The translations under genes were made by a program, and so were the position numbers. DNA of 64,000 bases, from positions 4,960,001 to 5,024,000 of the forward strand of contig NZ_AP031498.1 of assembly GCF_042854845.1 (NCBI RefSeq), written 5' to 3'. Below, one piece after another: positions 52,603 to 60,869 of the stretch. This DNA comes from Maricurvus nonylphenolicus (GTDB lineage: Bacteria > Pseudomonadota > Gammaproteobacteria > Pseudomonadales > Cellvibrionaceae). Numbering within the stretch: position 1 is the stretch's first letter; each line of letters begins with the position of its first letter. The notes below the pieces were generated by a model. The model was given only the letters and a program-made list of their open reading frames with translations. It ran no database searches and was not told the DNA's origin.

Positions 52603-53538
52603 TTATAAACCGCGGCGTTTTAGACGATTGGCATGACCACGATAGAGATAGATCGGGTCCAACCAAATTGAAGTAAATCCTAACGCCTGATTAGCTGCAT
52701 CCATATGATTCATTTTCATATCGTCGTAAATCACATTGCCCATAAGCTGACTACAACGTGGTACCAGCCCGTCATGCTCACCAGGGAATAAAAGTCCAGT
52801 TAAGCCAAACAGCACATCAGAAGGATCGAAATTATTGGTAATCTTACTTGTACCCACCCACGAGAAGGTCTTTACGTTGTGACCATAGACATCCACGTCT
52901 TCAGGTCCTGTGCCACAGGCATTAACCTGATCTACACCCCAGCCATGATTAACATTAAGCTCGGCATTTCCTTCCGGGGTTAACGCATAGAAACCCGCAT
53001 AGCCGTCTGCACTGCCCACTTCGTTACCTGATAACCAATCAATAAAGTTACCCATGGCGGTACCAAACTGGTCAATAAGATTGCCCTCCTGAATAAATGT
53101 TGATGCAAAGTCACCACCAATTCCCCCCTTATTAACGCCGGTAATACTGGTAATGCTGGCAATACGGTCTGGAATCAGACTTGCTGCAACGCGAGCAGCC
53201 TGAACCCCTTGGCTGTGGGCAAATAAATTAACTTTTTCACCGGGAGGAATATTGGCCTGAATCCAGTTACTTAACTCCAAGCCGTGCACTTCACCGCTGT
53301 TTACAGCCGTTACTGAAGATGCCATATAAACTTCTGCGCCAGATCGCTCCAATTGGTAAATAACATCGTGGTAGTAATCAAATACTCCACCGATGGAATC
53401 AAAACCAAAAATACCTGGAACCAGAACAATGGGATGCTTGGTTTCCGTATAGTCAAAAAATAATGCCTGACTGTGAGGGGCTATCAACGATAATTTGAGC
53501 AACAGAATACTGCCGACCAGTTTTAAGGTCTGTTTCAT
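52603..53538 (-). CDS. lip: Secreted triacylglycerol lipase, subfamily I.1/I.2 type
   Basis: 311 residues with a signal peptide (KQTLKLVGSILLLKLSLIAPHSQA). Oxyanion region KHPIVLVPGIFGFDS, nucleophile Ser109 in FAHSQGVQAARV (AHSxG where relatives have GHSxG), and likely Asp in HDGLVPRC and His in MNHMDAAN. Two cysteines (VNACGTG and VPRCSQ) fit the conserved disulfide. It shares an operon with its foldase. It faces the alpha/beta hydrolase gene across a 222-bp region with operator D at 53674-53694. It probably cleaves acylglycerols or other esters outside the cell. The Gly-to-Ala change is conservative but worth testing. Confidence 0.88.
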   Translation of the reverse strand: MKQTLKLVGSILLLKLSLIAPHSQALFFDYTETKHPIVLVPGIFGFDSIGGVFDYYHDVIYQLERSGAEVYMASSVTAVNSGEVHGLELSNWIQANIPPGEKVNLFAHSQGVQAARVAASLIPDRIASITSITGVNKGGIGGDFASTFIQEGNLIDQFGTAMGNFIDWLSGNEVGSADGYAGFYALTPEGNAELNVNHGWGVDQVNACGTGPEDVDVYGHNVKTFSWVGTSKITNNFDPSDVLFGLTGLLFPGEHDGLVPRCSQLMGNVIYDDMKMNHMDAANQALGFTSIWLDPIYLYRGHANRLKRRGL

Positions 53539-53673
53539 GATTAGGTCTCGCTATTTTTATATTATGGGACCACTCACCTACCGCAAGTAAAACTCCTTAA
53601 TCGCTACTTTATGAGTGAAATTTAGTCAGGCACGAACGCCATCGCCTGAACCTTCTCTATAACATTACGACAA

Positions 53674-53694
53674 ATGGTTGCATCACGCAACCAT
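53674..53694. promoter_or_regulatory. 21-bp operator, site D
   Basis: Arms ATGGTTGCAT and ACGCAACCAT around one C, 136 bases from the lipase start and 67 before the divergent hydrolase start. An ORF beginning at 53674 starts inside this operator and is not used. Confidence 0.82.
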
Positions 53695-53760
53695 TCAATA
53701 TTAATATTAAGTGACAGAATCAGCACTATTCAATATAAGTGCTACAACATGGGAAATGTA

Positions 53761-54723
53761 ATGCCGCAAATTCACAGTAACGGTATCAATATCGAATATG
53801 AGACCTTCGGCAATCAACAGGATCCCTATCTGTTACTTATCGCCGGTGTTGGGCAGCAGCTAACCATGTGGCCGCAAGCCTTCTGCCAGCTCCTTGCCGA
53901 GAAGGGCTTTTTTGTTATCCGTTTTGATAACCGAGATGTCGGTCTGTCAACAAAGTACTCTGAATCCAAAGAGCCGGGCCTGCTACGCCTGTTCTTACAT
54001 CAATTATGGGGAGGCCCTATATCACCGGTTTATTCTCTCGATGATATGACTAAAGATTGCGTAGGCCTGCTGGATGCACTTGGCATAGAGAAAGCCCACA
54101 TTATCGGGGCCTCAATGGGCGGTATGATTGCACAGCTAATCGCGGCAAATTTTCCGGGTAAAACACTTTCTTTAACTTCAATTATGTCTACGAGTGGCTC
54201 TCCATCTCTTCCCAAGCCTGCTCCCTATGTGGTTCGGAATACCTTTATTAAGAGCATTGTCAATACAAAAACATTCATCATAAATAAAGCGAAATATATT
54301 CAACACAATTCTGAATGTTTACGGATACTGGGAAGTAAAAGCTTTCCCCTTGATGAAACAACAAGGCAGGAAATAGTCGCAAAAGATATGGCACGCAGCT
54401 TTTATCCTCAAGGCTTCAAACGACAAATGACTGCGATTATTGTCGATGGAGATCGCAGCTTACGCCTTGCAAAGATTCAAGCTCCTACGTTAGTTATCCA
54501 TGGCGAACAAGATCCGCTATTTGCTGTTGAATGCGGTCGTCACACAGCAGAATCCATTCCAAATGCAGAATTAGCTTGTATAAAAGATATGGCACATGAC
54601 CTACCACCTGAACTTTATGAAAAAATCACTGGGTTAATCACAACACATATAAGCCAGCACCTTTGTCCTGGTTCCAACAGCCTAAAAGAAAACGAGCATT
54701 CCTACGCAGATCACCATGCCTGA
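53761..54723 (+). CDS. Alpha/beta hydrolase (esterase type)
   Basis: About 320 residues. Oxyanion segment LLLIAGVGQQLTMWP, nucleophile elbow GASMGGMIAQLIA, catalytic Asp near IHGEQDPLF and His in KDMAHDLPPEL. No signal peptide from the ATG at 53761, so cytoplasmic; an ATG four codons earlier is possible. It resembles the alpha/beta hydrolase fold-1 esterases that act on small esters or lactones. Its 3' end overlaps the convergent SCFA transporter gene by 42 bases. Operator D in the divergent promoter links it to the lipase operon. Confidence 0.85.
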   Translation: MPQIHSNGINIEYETFGNQQDPYLLLIAGVGQQLTMWPQAFCQLLAEKGFFVIRFDNRDVGLSTKYSESKEPGLLRLFLHQLWGGPISPVYSLDDMTKDCVGLLDALGIEKAHIIGASMGGMIAQLIAANFPGKTLSLTSIMSTSGSPSLPKPAPYVVRNTFIKSIVNTKTFIINKAKYIQHNSECLRILGSKSFPLDETTRQEIVAKDMARSFYPQGFKRQMTAIIVDGDRSLRLAKIQAPTLVIHGEQDPLFAVECGRHTAESIPNAELACIKDMAHDLPPELYEKITGLITTHISQHLCPGSNSLKENEHSYADHHA

Positions 54724-56010
54724 CCAGAGCAATACAACGGTGCAATAACCCATAATATCTTTGATGCCCAAACCTGCAATTGCCAGTAAGGGTAATGCCC
54801 AAAACGGCTGTACCATATTGGTCCAGGCATCACCAAACGCTACTGCCATTGCAGCCTCGTTTAGCGGAACACCTAACGCCTCCGCCGCAGGCATCACAAT
54901 CGGGCCCTGTACCGCCCATTGCCCACCACCAGAAGGCACAAAGAAATTCACAATACCAGCACTAAGGAAGGTGAAAAGCGGAAAAGTCTCCGCCGTAGAA
55001 ATACTCACAAACCACTGAGAAATAGAGGCTGCCAGCCCGGATTCCACCATCATGCCCATAATGCCTGCATAGAGCGGGAATTGGAGCACTATGCCAGATG
55101 TACCGCGCACGGCCTCATCCATAGCGGCTAGATAATTAACGGAGGTCTTATGCAAAGCCAAGCCTACAAGTAACAGAATCAGGTTAATCGTATTAAGCCC
55201 GATAGCACCACCTTGTATAAAAAAATTCACTAAGTAGTAACCACCTAGAGCAACCAGCAATAATGGCATCAAAGTATTATGCTCAAGCCTCTCTGCTGGA
55301 GGTAAACTCTTAATACTCGGCGCAATAACTTTTTGATCCTCTAGCTGTTTGGCATCAACACAATAAGTATCACTGGGTGCAGGATGCATAAGTCTGTTAA
55401 TCAGGGGCAAGCTTGCCCACAATACACCGACAATAACTAAAACAGGCCAGCTAAAGATTGTTTCTGATACGGGAATAATCTGGCCAGCCATGACAGCGGA
55501 AACCGTATCTTCACCTGTCTCTGCAATTTTTAAGGGAATAGAGCCTGAAAGACCTGCATGCCAGATCAACATGCCGCTGTAGGCGGATGCTACCAAGAGA
55601 GGGTAATGAACGCCTTCAACATTTCTCGCAATTTCCCTTGCCAGTAAGGCACTGGCAATAAGACCAAAACCCCAATTCAACCAGCAGCAAAACATGGCAA
55701 CCAGCGTCATCAGCACAATGGCCCGCCCAGGTGTATGTGCCACACCCGCAAGCGCTCTTAGCATGCGCTTAACCAAGGGCGCTTGGGCCACAACATGACC
55801 CGCGACTAGGGTTAGCAATACCTGCATGGAAAAGGTGAGTAAGTTCCATATACCACCTCCCCAATAGCCAGCCATTTGCTCAGCGGATTTATCCTGCCCC
55901 AAGATTCCCGCCACCAGTACGACTAATGTGAGAATCAAGGCAAACAAAAAAGCATTCGGCAGCCAGCGCTGCATAATCTTTGTAAAGAACTGAGCCGTAG
56001 ACTGGATCAT
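54682..56010 (-). CDS. atoE: Short-chain fatty acid transporter, AtoE family
   Basis: 442 residues, about ten to twelve membrane helices. Family signatures include WLPNAFLFALILTLVV, CCWLNWGFGLIASALLAREIAR and GGQWAVQGPIVMPAAEALGVP. Imports short-chain fatty acids or 3-ketoacids such as butyrate and acetoacetate. It is the last gene of an operon with the CoA-transferase subunits and a hydrolase, a natural pairing because the acid must be activated to CoA after uptake. Promoter: presumably operator E upstream of the CoA-transferase A subunit. Confidence 0.88.
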   Translation of the reverse strand: MIQSTAQFFTKIMQRWLPNAFLFALILTLVVLVAGILGQDKSAEQMAGYWGGGIWNLLTFSMQVLLTLVAGHVVAQAPLVKRMLRALAGVAHTPGRAIVLMTLVAMFCCWLNWGFGLIASALLAREIARNVEGVHYPLLVASAYSGMLIWHAGLSGSIPLKIAETGEDTVSAVMAGQIIPVSETIFSWPVLVIVGVLWASLPLINRLMHPAPSDTYCVDAKQLEDQKVIAPSIKSLPPAERLEHNTLMPLLLVALGGYYLVNFFIQGGAIGLNTINLILLLVGLALHKTSVNYLAAMDEAVRGTSGIVLQFPLYAGIMGMMVESGLAASISQWFVSISTAETFPLFTFLSAGIVNFFVPSGGGQWAVQGPIVMPAAEALGVPLNEAAMAVAFGDAWTNMVQPFWALPLLAIAGLGIKDIMGYCTVVLLWSGMVICVGMLVFF

Positions 56011-56019
56011 TATCGCTTC

Positions 56020-56991
56020 TTACTTGAGATGCTCGTTAAACCACTTAAGCGCCAGATCGCTACCTTCCTGATAACCATCAAAATAGATACCGTAGTGGTC
56101 TATACCTTTTATCAACTTGTAATGGGTGGGTAGATCAGCTCGACCTTTGAGTTTTGCGTAGACATCATCACTGTGCTCTTCATTCTTAAAGAATTGCTCA
56201 TTTTCTGCAGTAATGATCATTGTCGGGATGTGAATATCACTAACAGCTTTGATGGGATTATATTGAACAAAGCGCGCCAAGTTGGGATAACCGTCCAAGC
56301 CAGGAAATCCATCCAGATTCTCAGGAATGGGCGGCAGCTTGCCACGGGCAATATCAATAGCACGCTGCTTAGCATGCGCGAGGGTTGGACCAGATGCTAC
56401 AGGGAATGCACCAACTTGGGTAACCATGGCACTAATGCGATCATCATTAGCCGCAGCAGTTAATACAACACCGCCACCAAAACTGGTTCCCCAGACGCCA
56501 ATGCGCTGGCTATCGACATTCGGCTCCCCCTCCAGGTAATCAACGGCGGCGCGCACATTCTGAACCCAGTCAATTGGATCAACCAGGTTTCTAACCACAT
56601 GGACTTTAGCCTCTGCATTGCCTTCAGCATCAAGCTGCAACGGTGAAACCTCCAAAATCAGGTTACCCTGAGATTCTCCCCAAGTGCTGTGGGTAAAGGT
56701 TACAACGATAAAGCCTTGTTCAGAGAACTTGGCCGCATATCGAGCGGCAGTTTCCTTACTTCCCCCCCAACCATGGCTGGTGACAATGGCTGGCGCCTTA
56801 TCGGCTACATCAAGCTGTTTAGGCCGGTAGATATCAGCATCCAACGCTCGACCGTCACTCCAGATCTTAATCGCACTGCGCTCAACAGAGTCGGGTAAAA
56901 CGACTTCAGGAAATGTTACTGCCGCTAAGCTCAACACGGGCAAACATAAAATGGCAGTACCAATAGTCTTAATTACATGCTTTATCATCAC
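56020..56991 (-). CDS. Exported alpha/beta hydrolase (dienelactone hydrolase-like)
   Basis: 323 residues with a signal peptide ending near SLAAVTFPE. Nucleophile elbow GTSFGGGVVLTAA, upstream HGWGGSKETAARYAAKFSEQG, catalytic His in KGIDHYGIYFDG near the C terminus. The fold resembles the acyl-peptidase/dienelactone hydrolase groups that deacylate esters in the periplasm. It lies between scoB and atoE in one operon (22 and nine base gaps), suggesting it releases a short-chain acid that AtoE then imports. That order of events is inference. Confidence 0.82.
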   Translation of the reverse strand: MMIKHVIKTIGTAILCLPVLSLAAVTFPEVVLPDSVERSAIKIWSDGRALDADIYRPKQLDVADKAPAIVTSHGWGGSKETAARYAAKFSEQGFIVVTFTHSTWGESQGNLILEVSPLQLDAEGNAEAKVHVVRNLVDPIDWVQNVRAAVDYLEGEPNVDSQRIGVWGTSFGGGVVLTAAANDDRISAMVTQVGAFPVASGPTLAHAKQRAIDIARGKLPPIPENLDGFPGLDGYPNLARFVQYNPIKAVSDIHIPTMIITAENEQFFKNEEHSDDVYAKLKGRADLPTHYKLIKGIDHYGIYFDGYQEGSDLALKWFNEHLK

Positions 56992-57013
56992 TTAACCTCA
57001 TTTTCTTTATACT

Positions 57014-57670
57014 TTATATATCCATTACCGGGACGACATCAGGCACAACCAGCTCACCTTCCGTTAATTCGACAATTTGCTCGACCGATATGCCAGGTGC
57101 TCGCTCTCGCAACCAAAAACAACCATCCTTGATCTCTATGAACGCTAAATCCGTGACCACATTGCGAATACAGCCGACGCCTGTTAGCGGTAATGAACAG
57201 TTTTTCAATAATTTAGACTGACCGTCTTTTGAAGCATGGGTCATGGTGACAATAATATTCTCGGCACCTGCTACCAGATCCATGGCGCCACCCATTCCCT
57301 TAACTTTTTTACCAGGGATCATATAGGAGGCAATATTGCCACTGACATCGACTTCAAATGCCCCCAGCACCGTTAAATCAATATGACCTCCGCGAATCAT
57401 TGCAAAAGAATCAGCGGAAGAAACAATCGATGAACCTGTCACGGCGGTTACTGTCGCTTTGCCCGCATTGACCATATCGGCATCCACCTCATGTTCCAGC
57501 GGATACGGGCCAATACCCAGCAAACCATTTTCCGATTGCAGCATCACATCGATACCGTCAGGCACACAATTGGCAACCAGGGTTGGAATACCGATGCCTA
57601 AATTCACATAAAAACCGTCTCTTAACTCTTGGGCCACACGACGCGCCATTTGCTCTCGACTTAAAGCCAT
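57014..57670 (-). CDS. scoB: 3-Oxoacid CoA-transferase subunit B
   Basis: 218 residues, class I CoA-transferase beta subunit. The catalytic Glu motif is SENGLLGIGPYP, and the MIRGGHIDLTVLGAFEVD region is typical of succinyl-CoA:3-ketoacid transferases. It follows the A subunit gene by ten bases, so the two subunits form the heterodimer. Moves CoA from succinyl-CoA (or acetyl-CoA) to acetoacetate or another short acid. Confidence 0.92.
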   Translation of the reverse strand: MALSREQMARRVAQELRDGFYVNLGIGIPTLVANCVPDGIDVMLQSENGLLGIGPYPLEHEVDADMVNAGKATVTAVTGSSIVSSADSFAMIRGGHIDLTVLGAFEVDVSGNIASYMIPGKKVKGMGGAMDLVAGAENIIVTMTHASKDGQSKLLKNCSLPLTGVGCIRNVVTDLAFIEIKDGCFWLRERAPGISVEQIVELTEGELVVPDVVPVMDI

Positions 57671-57680
57671 TACCTCACCC

Positions 57681-58382
57681 CTATGCTTCGCGAACCAAGC
57701 GCTGCTCTATACGTTTTTCAAATGTGCCCTGAATGAGTCTGTCAATATAGATTCCTGGCGTGTGTATGTGTGCAGGGTCCAACTCACCGGGTTCAACAAT
57801 TTCCTCGACTTCTGCCACAGTAATTTTTCCAGCCGTAGCCGCCATAGGATTAAAATTCATTGCTGTATGGCGATATACCAAATTGCCATAGCGATCACCT
57901 TTCCAGGCTTTAACAATGGCAAAATCACCGGTCACAGATTCTTCAAGAATATAGTTGCGCCCATTGAACTCCTTAACCATCTTCCCCTTACCAACTTCGG
58001 TACCGTAACCCGTTGCGGTAAAGAACGCTGGGATACCTGCACCACCTGCTCGCATTTTCTCAGCCAGGGTTCCCTGAGGAGTCAATTCAACTTCAATTTG
58101 ACCAGATAATAACTGTTCCTCAAATAACCAGTTTTCACCTACATAGGAGGAAATCATCTTGCGAATTTGACGGTTTTCCAACAACAACCCCAAACCAAAA
58201 TCATCCACACCGCAGTTATTGGAAACCACTTGTAGATCACGTGTGCCTTTGCGCTTAATCTCGGCAATCAGGTTTTCGGGAATTCCACAGAGGCCAAAAC
58301 CACCTGCAATGATCGTCATACCGTCTTCCAAGCCTGCCATGGCGGCCTCGTAACTCTCTACAACCTTATCGAAACCCGACAT
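57681..58382 (-). CDS. scoA: 3-Oxoacid CoA-transferase subunit A
   Basis: 233 residues, class I CoA-transferase alpha subunit with the GG-x-G region MTIIAGGFGLCGIPENLI and VSNNCGVDDFGLGLLL. First gene of the scoA-scoB-hydrolase-atoE operon; AGAGG lies about five bases upstream of the ATG at 58382. Operator E (58451-58471) is 69 bases upstream. AtoD/ScoA substrates range from acetoacetate to 4-hydroxybutyrate, so the substrate here is not resolved. Confidence 0.92.
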   Translation of the reverse strand: MSGFDKVVESYEAAMAGLEDGMTIIAGGFGLCGIPENLIAEIKRKGTRDLQVVSNNCGVDDFGLGLLLENRQIRKMISSYVGENWLFEEQLLSGQIEVELTPQGTLAEKMRAGGAGIPAFFTATGYGTEVGKGKMVKEFNGRNYILEESVTGDFAIVKAWKGDRYGNLVYRHTAMNFNPMAATAGKITVAEVEEIVEPGELDPAHIHTPGIYIDRLIQGTFEKRIEQRLVREA

Positions 58383-58450
58383 AACAACCTCTTTGCATTA
58401 CTTCTCTCCACTATGTTTTCGCAGCTTTATAAAAACTAATCTACCATCAT

Positions 58451-58471
58451 TAAGTTTCATCATGCAACCTT
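58451..58471. promoter_or_regulatory. 21-bp operator, site E
   Basis: Arms TAAGTTTCAT and ATGCAACCTT around one C. The inner GTTTCAT/ATGCAAC core is conserved and the outer bases differ. Located in the divergent gap between scoA and the periplasmic binding-like gene. Confidence 0.65.
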
Positions 58472-58576
58472 ATAACGTATACCTACCCATGCGAAATTTA
58501 AGCAAGCAACTTAAATACAGGAGATTGAACTATTGGAGCCTATACTTACACGCATAACCTACCAACGCAGAGCAAA

Positions 58577-59446
58577 ATGCAAAGATCAGAATATATAAGG
58601 CCAGCAAACCTATTCCATTACGGAATAACGCTGCTATTGATATCACTTTGTATCGCCTTTTTGTCGACTCCACTCTATGCGGAAGACTCTCCTCACCTAA
58701 CCCTGGTGCTACCCGCAGAATCAATTGGTTCTTTTGCCTCGATGAATGGCCTAGGGGATCCTAAGAAGGGCCTGATCAATCAGCTGATGGAAAAACTCGT
58801 TGAAGATACAGATATTCGTATTACTACAGTGAAAATACCCACGCTTCGTGTCATTGATAAAATTTCCCATCAGGAAGTCGACAACTGGGTAAGCTATATG
58901 TTCGACAAAAGCCTTATCCCGGAATCTTCCAATAAAGATATAACGATTTCTCCCGAAAGCCTGAATGCTGTAGCGATTCCCATCGCAGGCTTTGAAACAA
59001 AGTTATGGGTAAAATCCAGCAATGCAAAGAAATACGTACATCCTGAAGACTTCAAAGGCAAGACCGTTCTTAAAATACGTACCGTTACCTATACATCCTA
59101 CCGAGATATCTTAAAAAGCTACCAGCTAGAAATAAAAGACGCGCCTTCTCTACCCTCCGCTATTAAAATGATCATGAGTGATCGAGCTGATTTTTTAATG
59201 ATGAGTGAGTCATCTATTTACTGGAACTACAAATCGTTAGGCATCACACGAAATCAGCTCACACCAATTACGCTTAACAGCTCAATGACTCCGTTTTCCA
59301 ATATTCTCTTACTGTTTGATAAACGCATCCCTATCCTCAACCAGCTTCTGGAGAGAATTGAGATCATGGAAAAGAATGGAGAACTCGACACGATAAGGAA
59401 AGCGCTTTATCTATCTCCACCTTCACGCCCCACTAACGATAAATAA
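58577..59446 (+). CDS. Periplasmic substrate-binding-like protein (SBP_bac_3 type)
   Basis: 289 residues with a signal peptide (LLLISLCIAFLSTPLYAEDS). The mature part has the type 2 binding-protein layout (LTLVLPAESIG...; VHPEDFKGKTVLKIRTVTYTSYRD; DRADFLMMSESSIYWNY). No ABC or TRAP permease is adjacent; stand-alone proteins of this type may sense ligands. Starts divergently from scoA with operator E between. It converges on and overlaps the DUF6463-like gene by 14 bases. I cannot name a ligand. Confidence 0.65.
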   Translation: MQRSEYIRPANLFHYGITLLLISLCIAFLSTPLYAEDSPHLTLVLPAESIGSFASMNGLGDPKKGLINQLMEKLVEDTDIRITTVKIPTLRVIDKISHQEVDNWVSYMFDKSLIPESSNKDITISPESLNAVAIPIAGFETKLWVKSSNAKKYVHPEDFKGKTVLKIRTVTYTSYRDILKSYQLEIKDAPSLPSAIKMIMSDRADFLMMSESSIYWNYKSLGITRNQLTPITLNSSMTPFSNILLLFDKRIPILNQLLERIEIMEKNGELDTIRKALYLSPPSRPTNDK

Positions 59447-59786
59447 ACATTGCGATAGCAGGAGGTAGAACCAACCAAAAACCTGATACAGGCATTAATA
59501 CAGTTCCCATAATCGCTAACATCAGCATCATCAAACTTGGAAACCCTGTTAGTTTAACCTTCAATTTTTCTAAAGTATAAAGCTGACAACCCACAACAAG
59601 AAATACTAAACCAAACAGAAAAAACCAGACGGCCTGCCCCTTATCAACAGTATCAACGCTATTCCAGAGCCCACTGCTGACTATCGCCAGGTATTCCGAT
59701 TTAAACTTTATTAAAGCAAACAGAAGATGCAATAAAGCGACAGTTATTATCCAATAACTTATCCAGTGACGCGCTTTATCAACCAT
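59433..59786 (-). CDS. Small membrane protein, DUF6463-like
   Basis: About 117 residues, four hydrophobic segments, with RHWISYWIITVALLHLLFAL and GQAVWFFLFGLVFLVVG resembling DUF6463. The ATG at 59786 overlaps the SDR stop by eight bases, so it is translationally coupled; an upstream TTG start (59807) is less likely. Function unknown. Operon partner of the SDR. The 3' end overlaps the convergent binding-protein gene. Confidence 0.65.
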   Translation of the reverse strand: MVDKARHWISYWIITVALLHLLFALIKFKSEYLAIVSSGLWNSVDTVDKGQAVWFFLFGLVFLVVGCQLYTLEKLKVKLTGFPSLMMLMLAIMGTVLMPVSGFWLVLPPAIAMFIYR

Positions 59787-60591
59787 GGGTTTGCTTAAAC
59801 TCTTCAATATACTTTGGGCTCATCTTTGCAATAAGACGGTGAAAAAACTCAGGGGATAACCAGTGCAATAATTGCATCTTTCTCTCAAGGCCTCGGGCAA
59901 TAATGATTTCATATTTGCCCTGCTGAATTCTTTTCAGTACCTGCTCAACCAAATATTCGGGCAAATACCCCCCCTCGGTAAAATCATCAGGCACACCGTA
60001 ACGCTCACCGGTCCCCCGCAAAGCGTTATGAGCAAGATTAGTCTTGACGGCACCAGGCGCTACGGTATGTACCGCAATGCCTTTATGTAAAACCTCGGCA
60101 CGCAGTGAATCAAAGTAACCAAACAGCCCATGCTTTGCCGCGCAATAGGCGCTGCGCAGTGGCGAACCAATTTTTCCTGCAACACTGGACATGACAACAA
60201 TGCGGCCCTGCCCTTGCTCTAACATATGCGGCAACACCAATTGAGTGAGAGAAATTGGAGCCATAAGATCAACATCAACCACTTTGCGATAAACATCCAA
60301 AGAGGTTTCGGTAGCTAATGAGCGCTGAACTATACCGGCATTATTCACAAGCACATCAATTCGGCCAAAAGCGCCTAGGGCTAACTCAACCAAGCCCGGT
60401 AAGGCGTCAAAATCACTGACATCAAACGCTAAGGGAAATGAACCGGACAGCCTCTCCACAACAGGCGTTAACTCATCCTCAGTTAATGCCGACAGAATAA
60501 GCTTTGCGCCTTGATTATGCAGGGCTTCAGCAAATGCCAGTCCAATGCCAGATGAAGCGCCAGTAATCCACACAACCTTATTCTCAAACAT
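59779..60591 (-). CDS. Short-chain dehydrogenase/reductase
   Basis: About 270 residues. Rossmann motif TGASSGIG, NNAG (VLVNNAGIV), catalytic Ser in VMSSVAGKI and YCAAKHG (YxxxK). C-terminal extension ends in KMSPKYIEEFKQTHG, like the DHRS7-type lipid or steroid-related SDRs. The ATG at 60591 is preferred over a GTG at 60603. Operator F at 60751-60771 lies 160 bases upstream. Acts on an unknown alcohol or ketone in the regulon's pathway. Confidence 0.9.
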   Translation of the reverse strand: MFENKVVWITGASSGIGLAFAEALHNQGAKLILSALTEDELTPVVERLSGSFPLAFDVSDFDALPGLVELALGAFGRIDVLVNNAGIVQRSLATETSLDVYRKVVDVDLMAPISLTQLVLPHMLEQGQGRIVVMSSVAGKIGSPLRSAYCAAKHGLFGYFDSLRAEVLHKGIAVHTVAPGAVKTNLAHNALRGTGERYGVPDDFTEGGYLPEYLVEQVLKRIQQGKYEIIIARGLERKMQLLHWLSPEFFHRLIAKMSPKYIEEFKQTHG

Positions 60592-60750
60592 CCTGAGTAC
60601 CACCTCTTTTTATAACTAGCTAACGGGATAAACACACCCAAAACACTTTCTACCGGAATATACTTAGAACAGGTCTATCGATTCCCTGCCATGAACACAG
60701 AATCAATAACCTCAAAAAAAAGATTTCAAAAAGTCTACAGTTGTTTAATA

Positions 60751-60771
60751 ATGGTTTCAACATGAAACCTT
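60751..60771. promoter_or_regulatory. 21-bp operator, site F
   Basis: Arms ATGGTTTCAA and ATGAAACCTT around one C, in the 278-bp divergent region between the SDR operon and the NTF2-HSL hydrolase gene. The remainder of the region shows no gene. Confidence 0.75.
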
Positions 60772-60869
60772 GCGACTTTTACTGGTCACGCCATTCCAGT
60801 TATTCCGACCGCAACGGTTTGCTTATCAGGTTTTCATAGCGAGCGATGATTTGAGAGGAGTTGAGCTTT

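Noticed and set aside
53674..53760. N-terminal extension of the hydrolase from 53674
   Set aside because: Its first codon is within operator D and the encoded residues are low in homology features.
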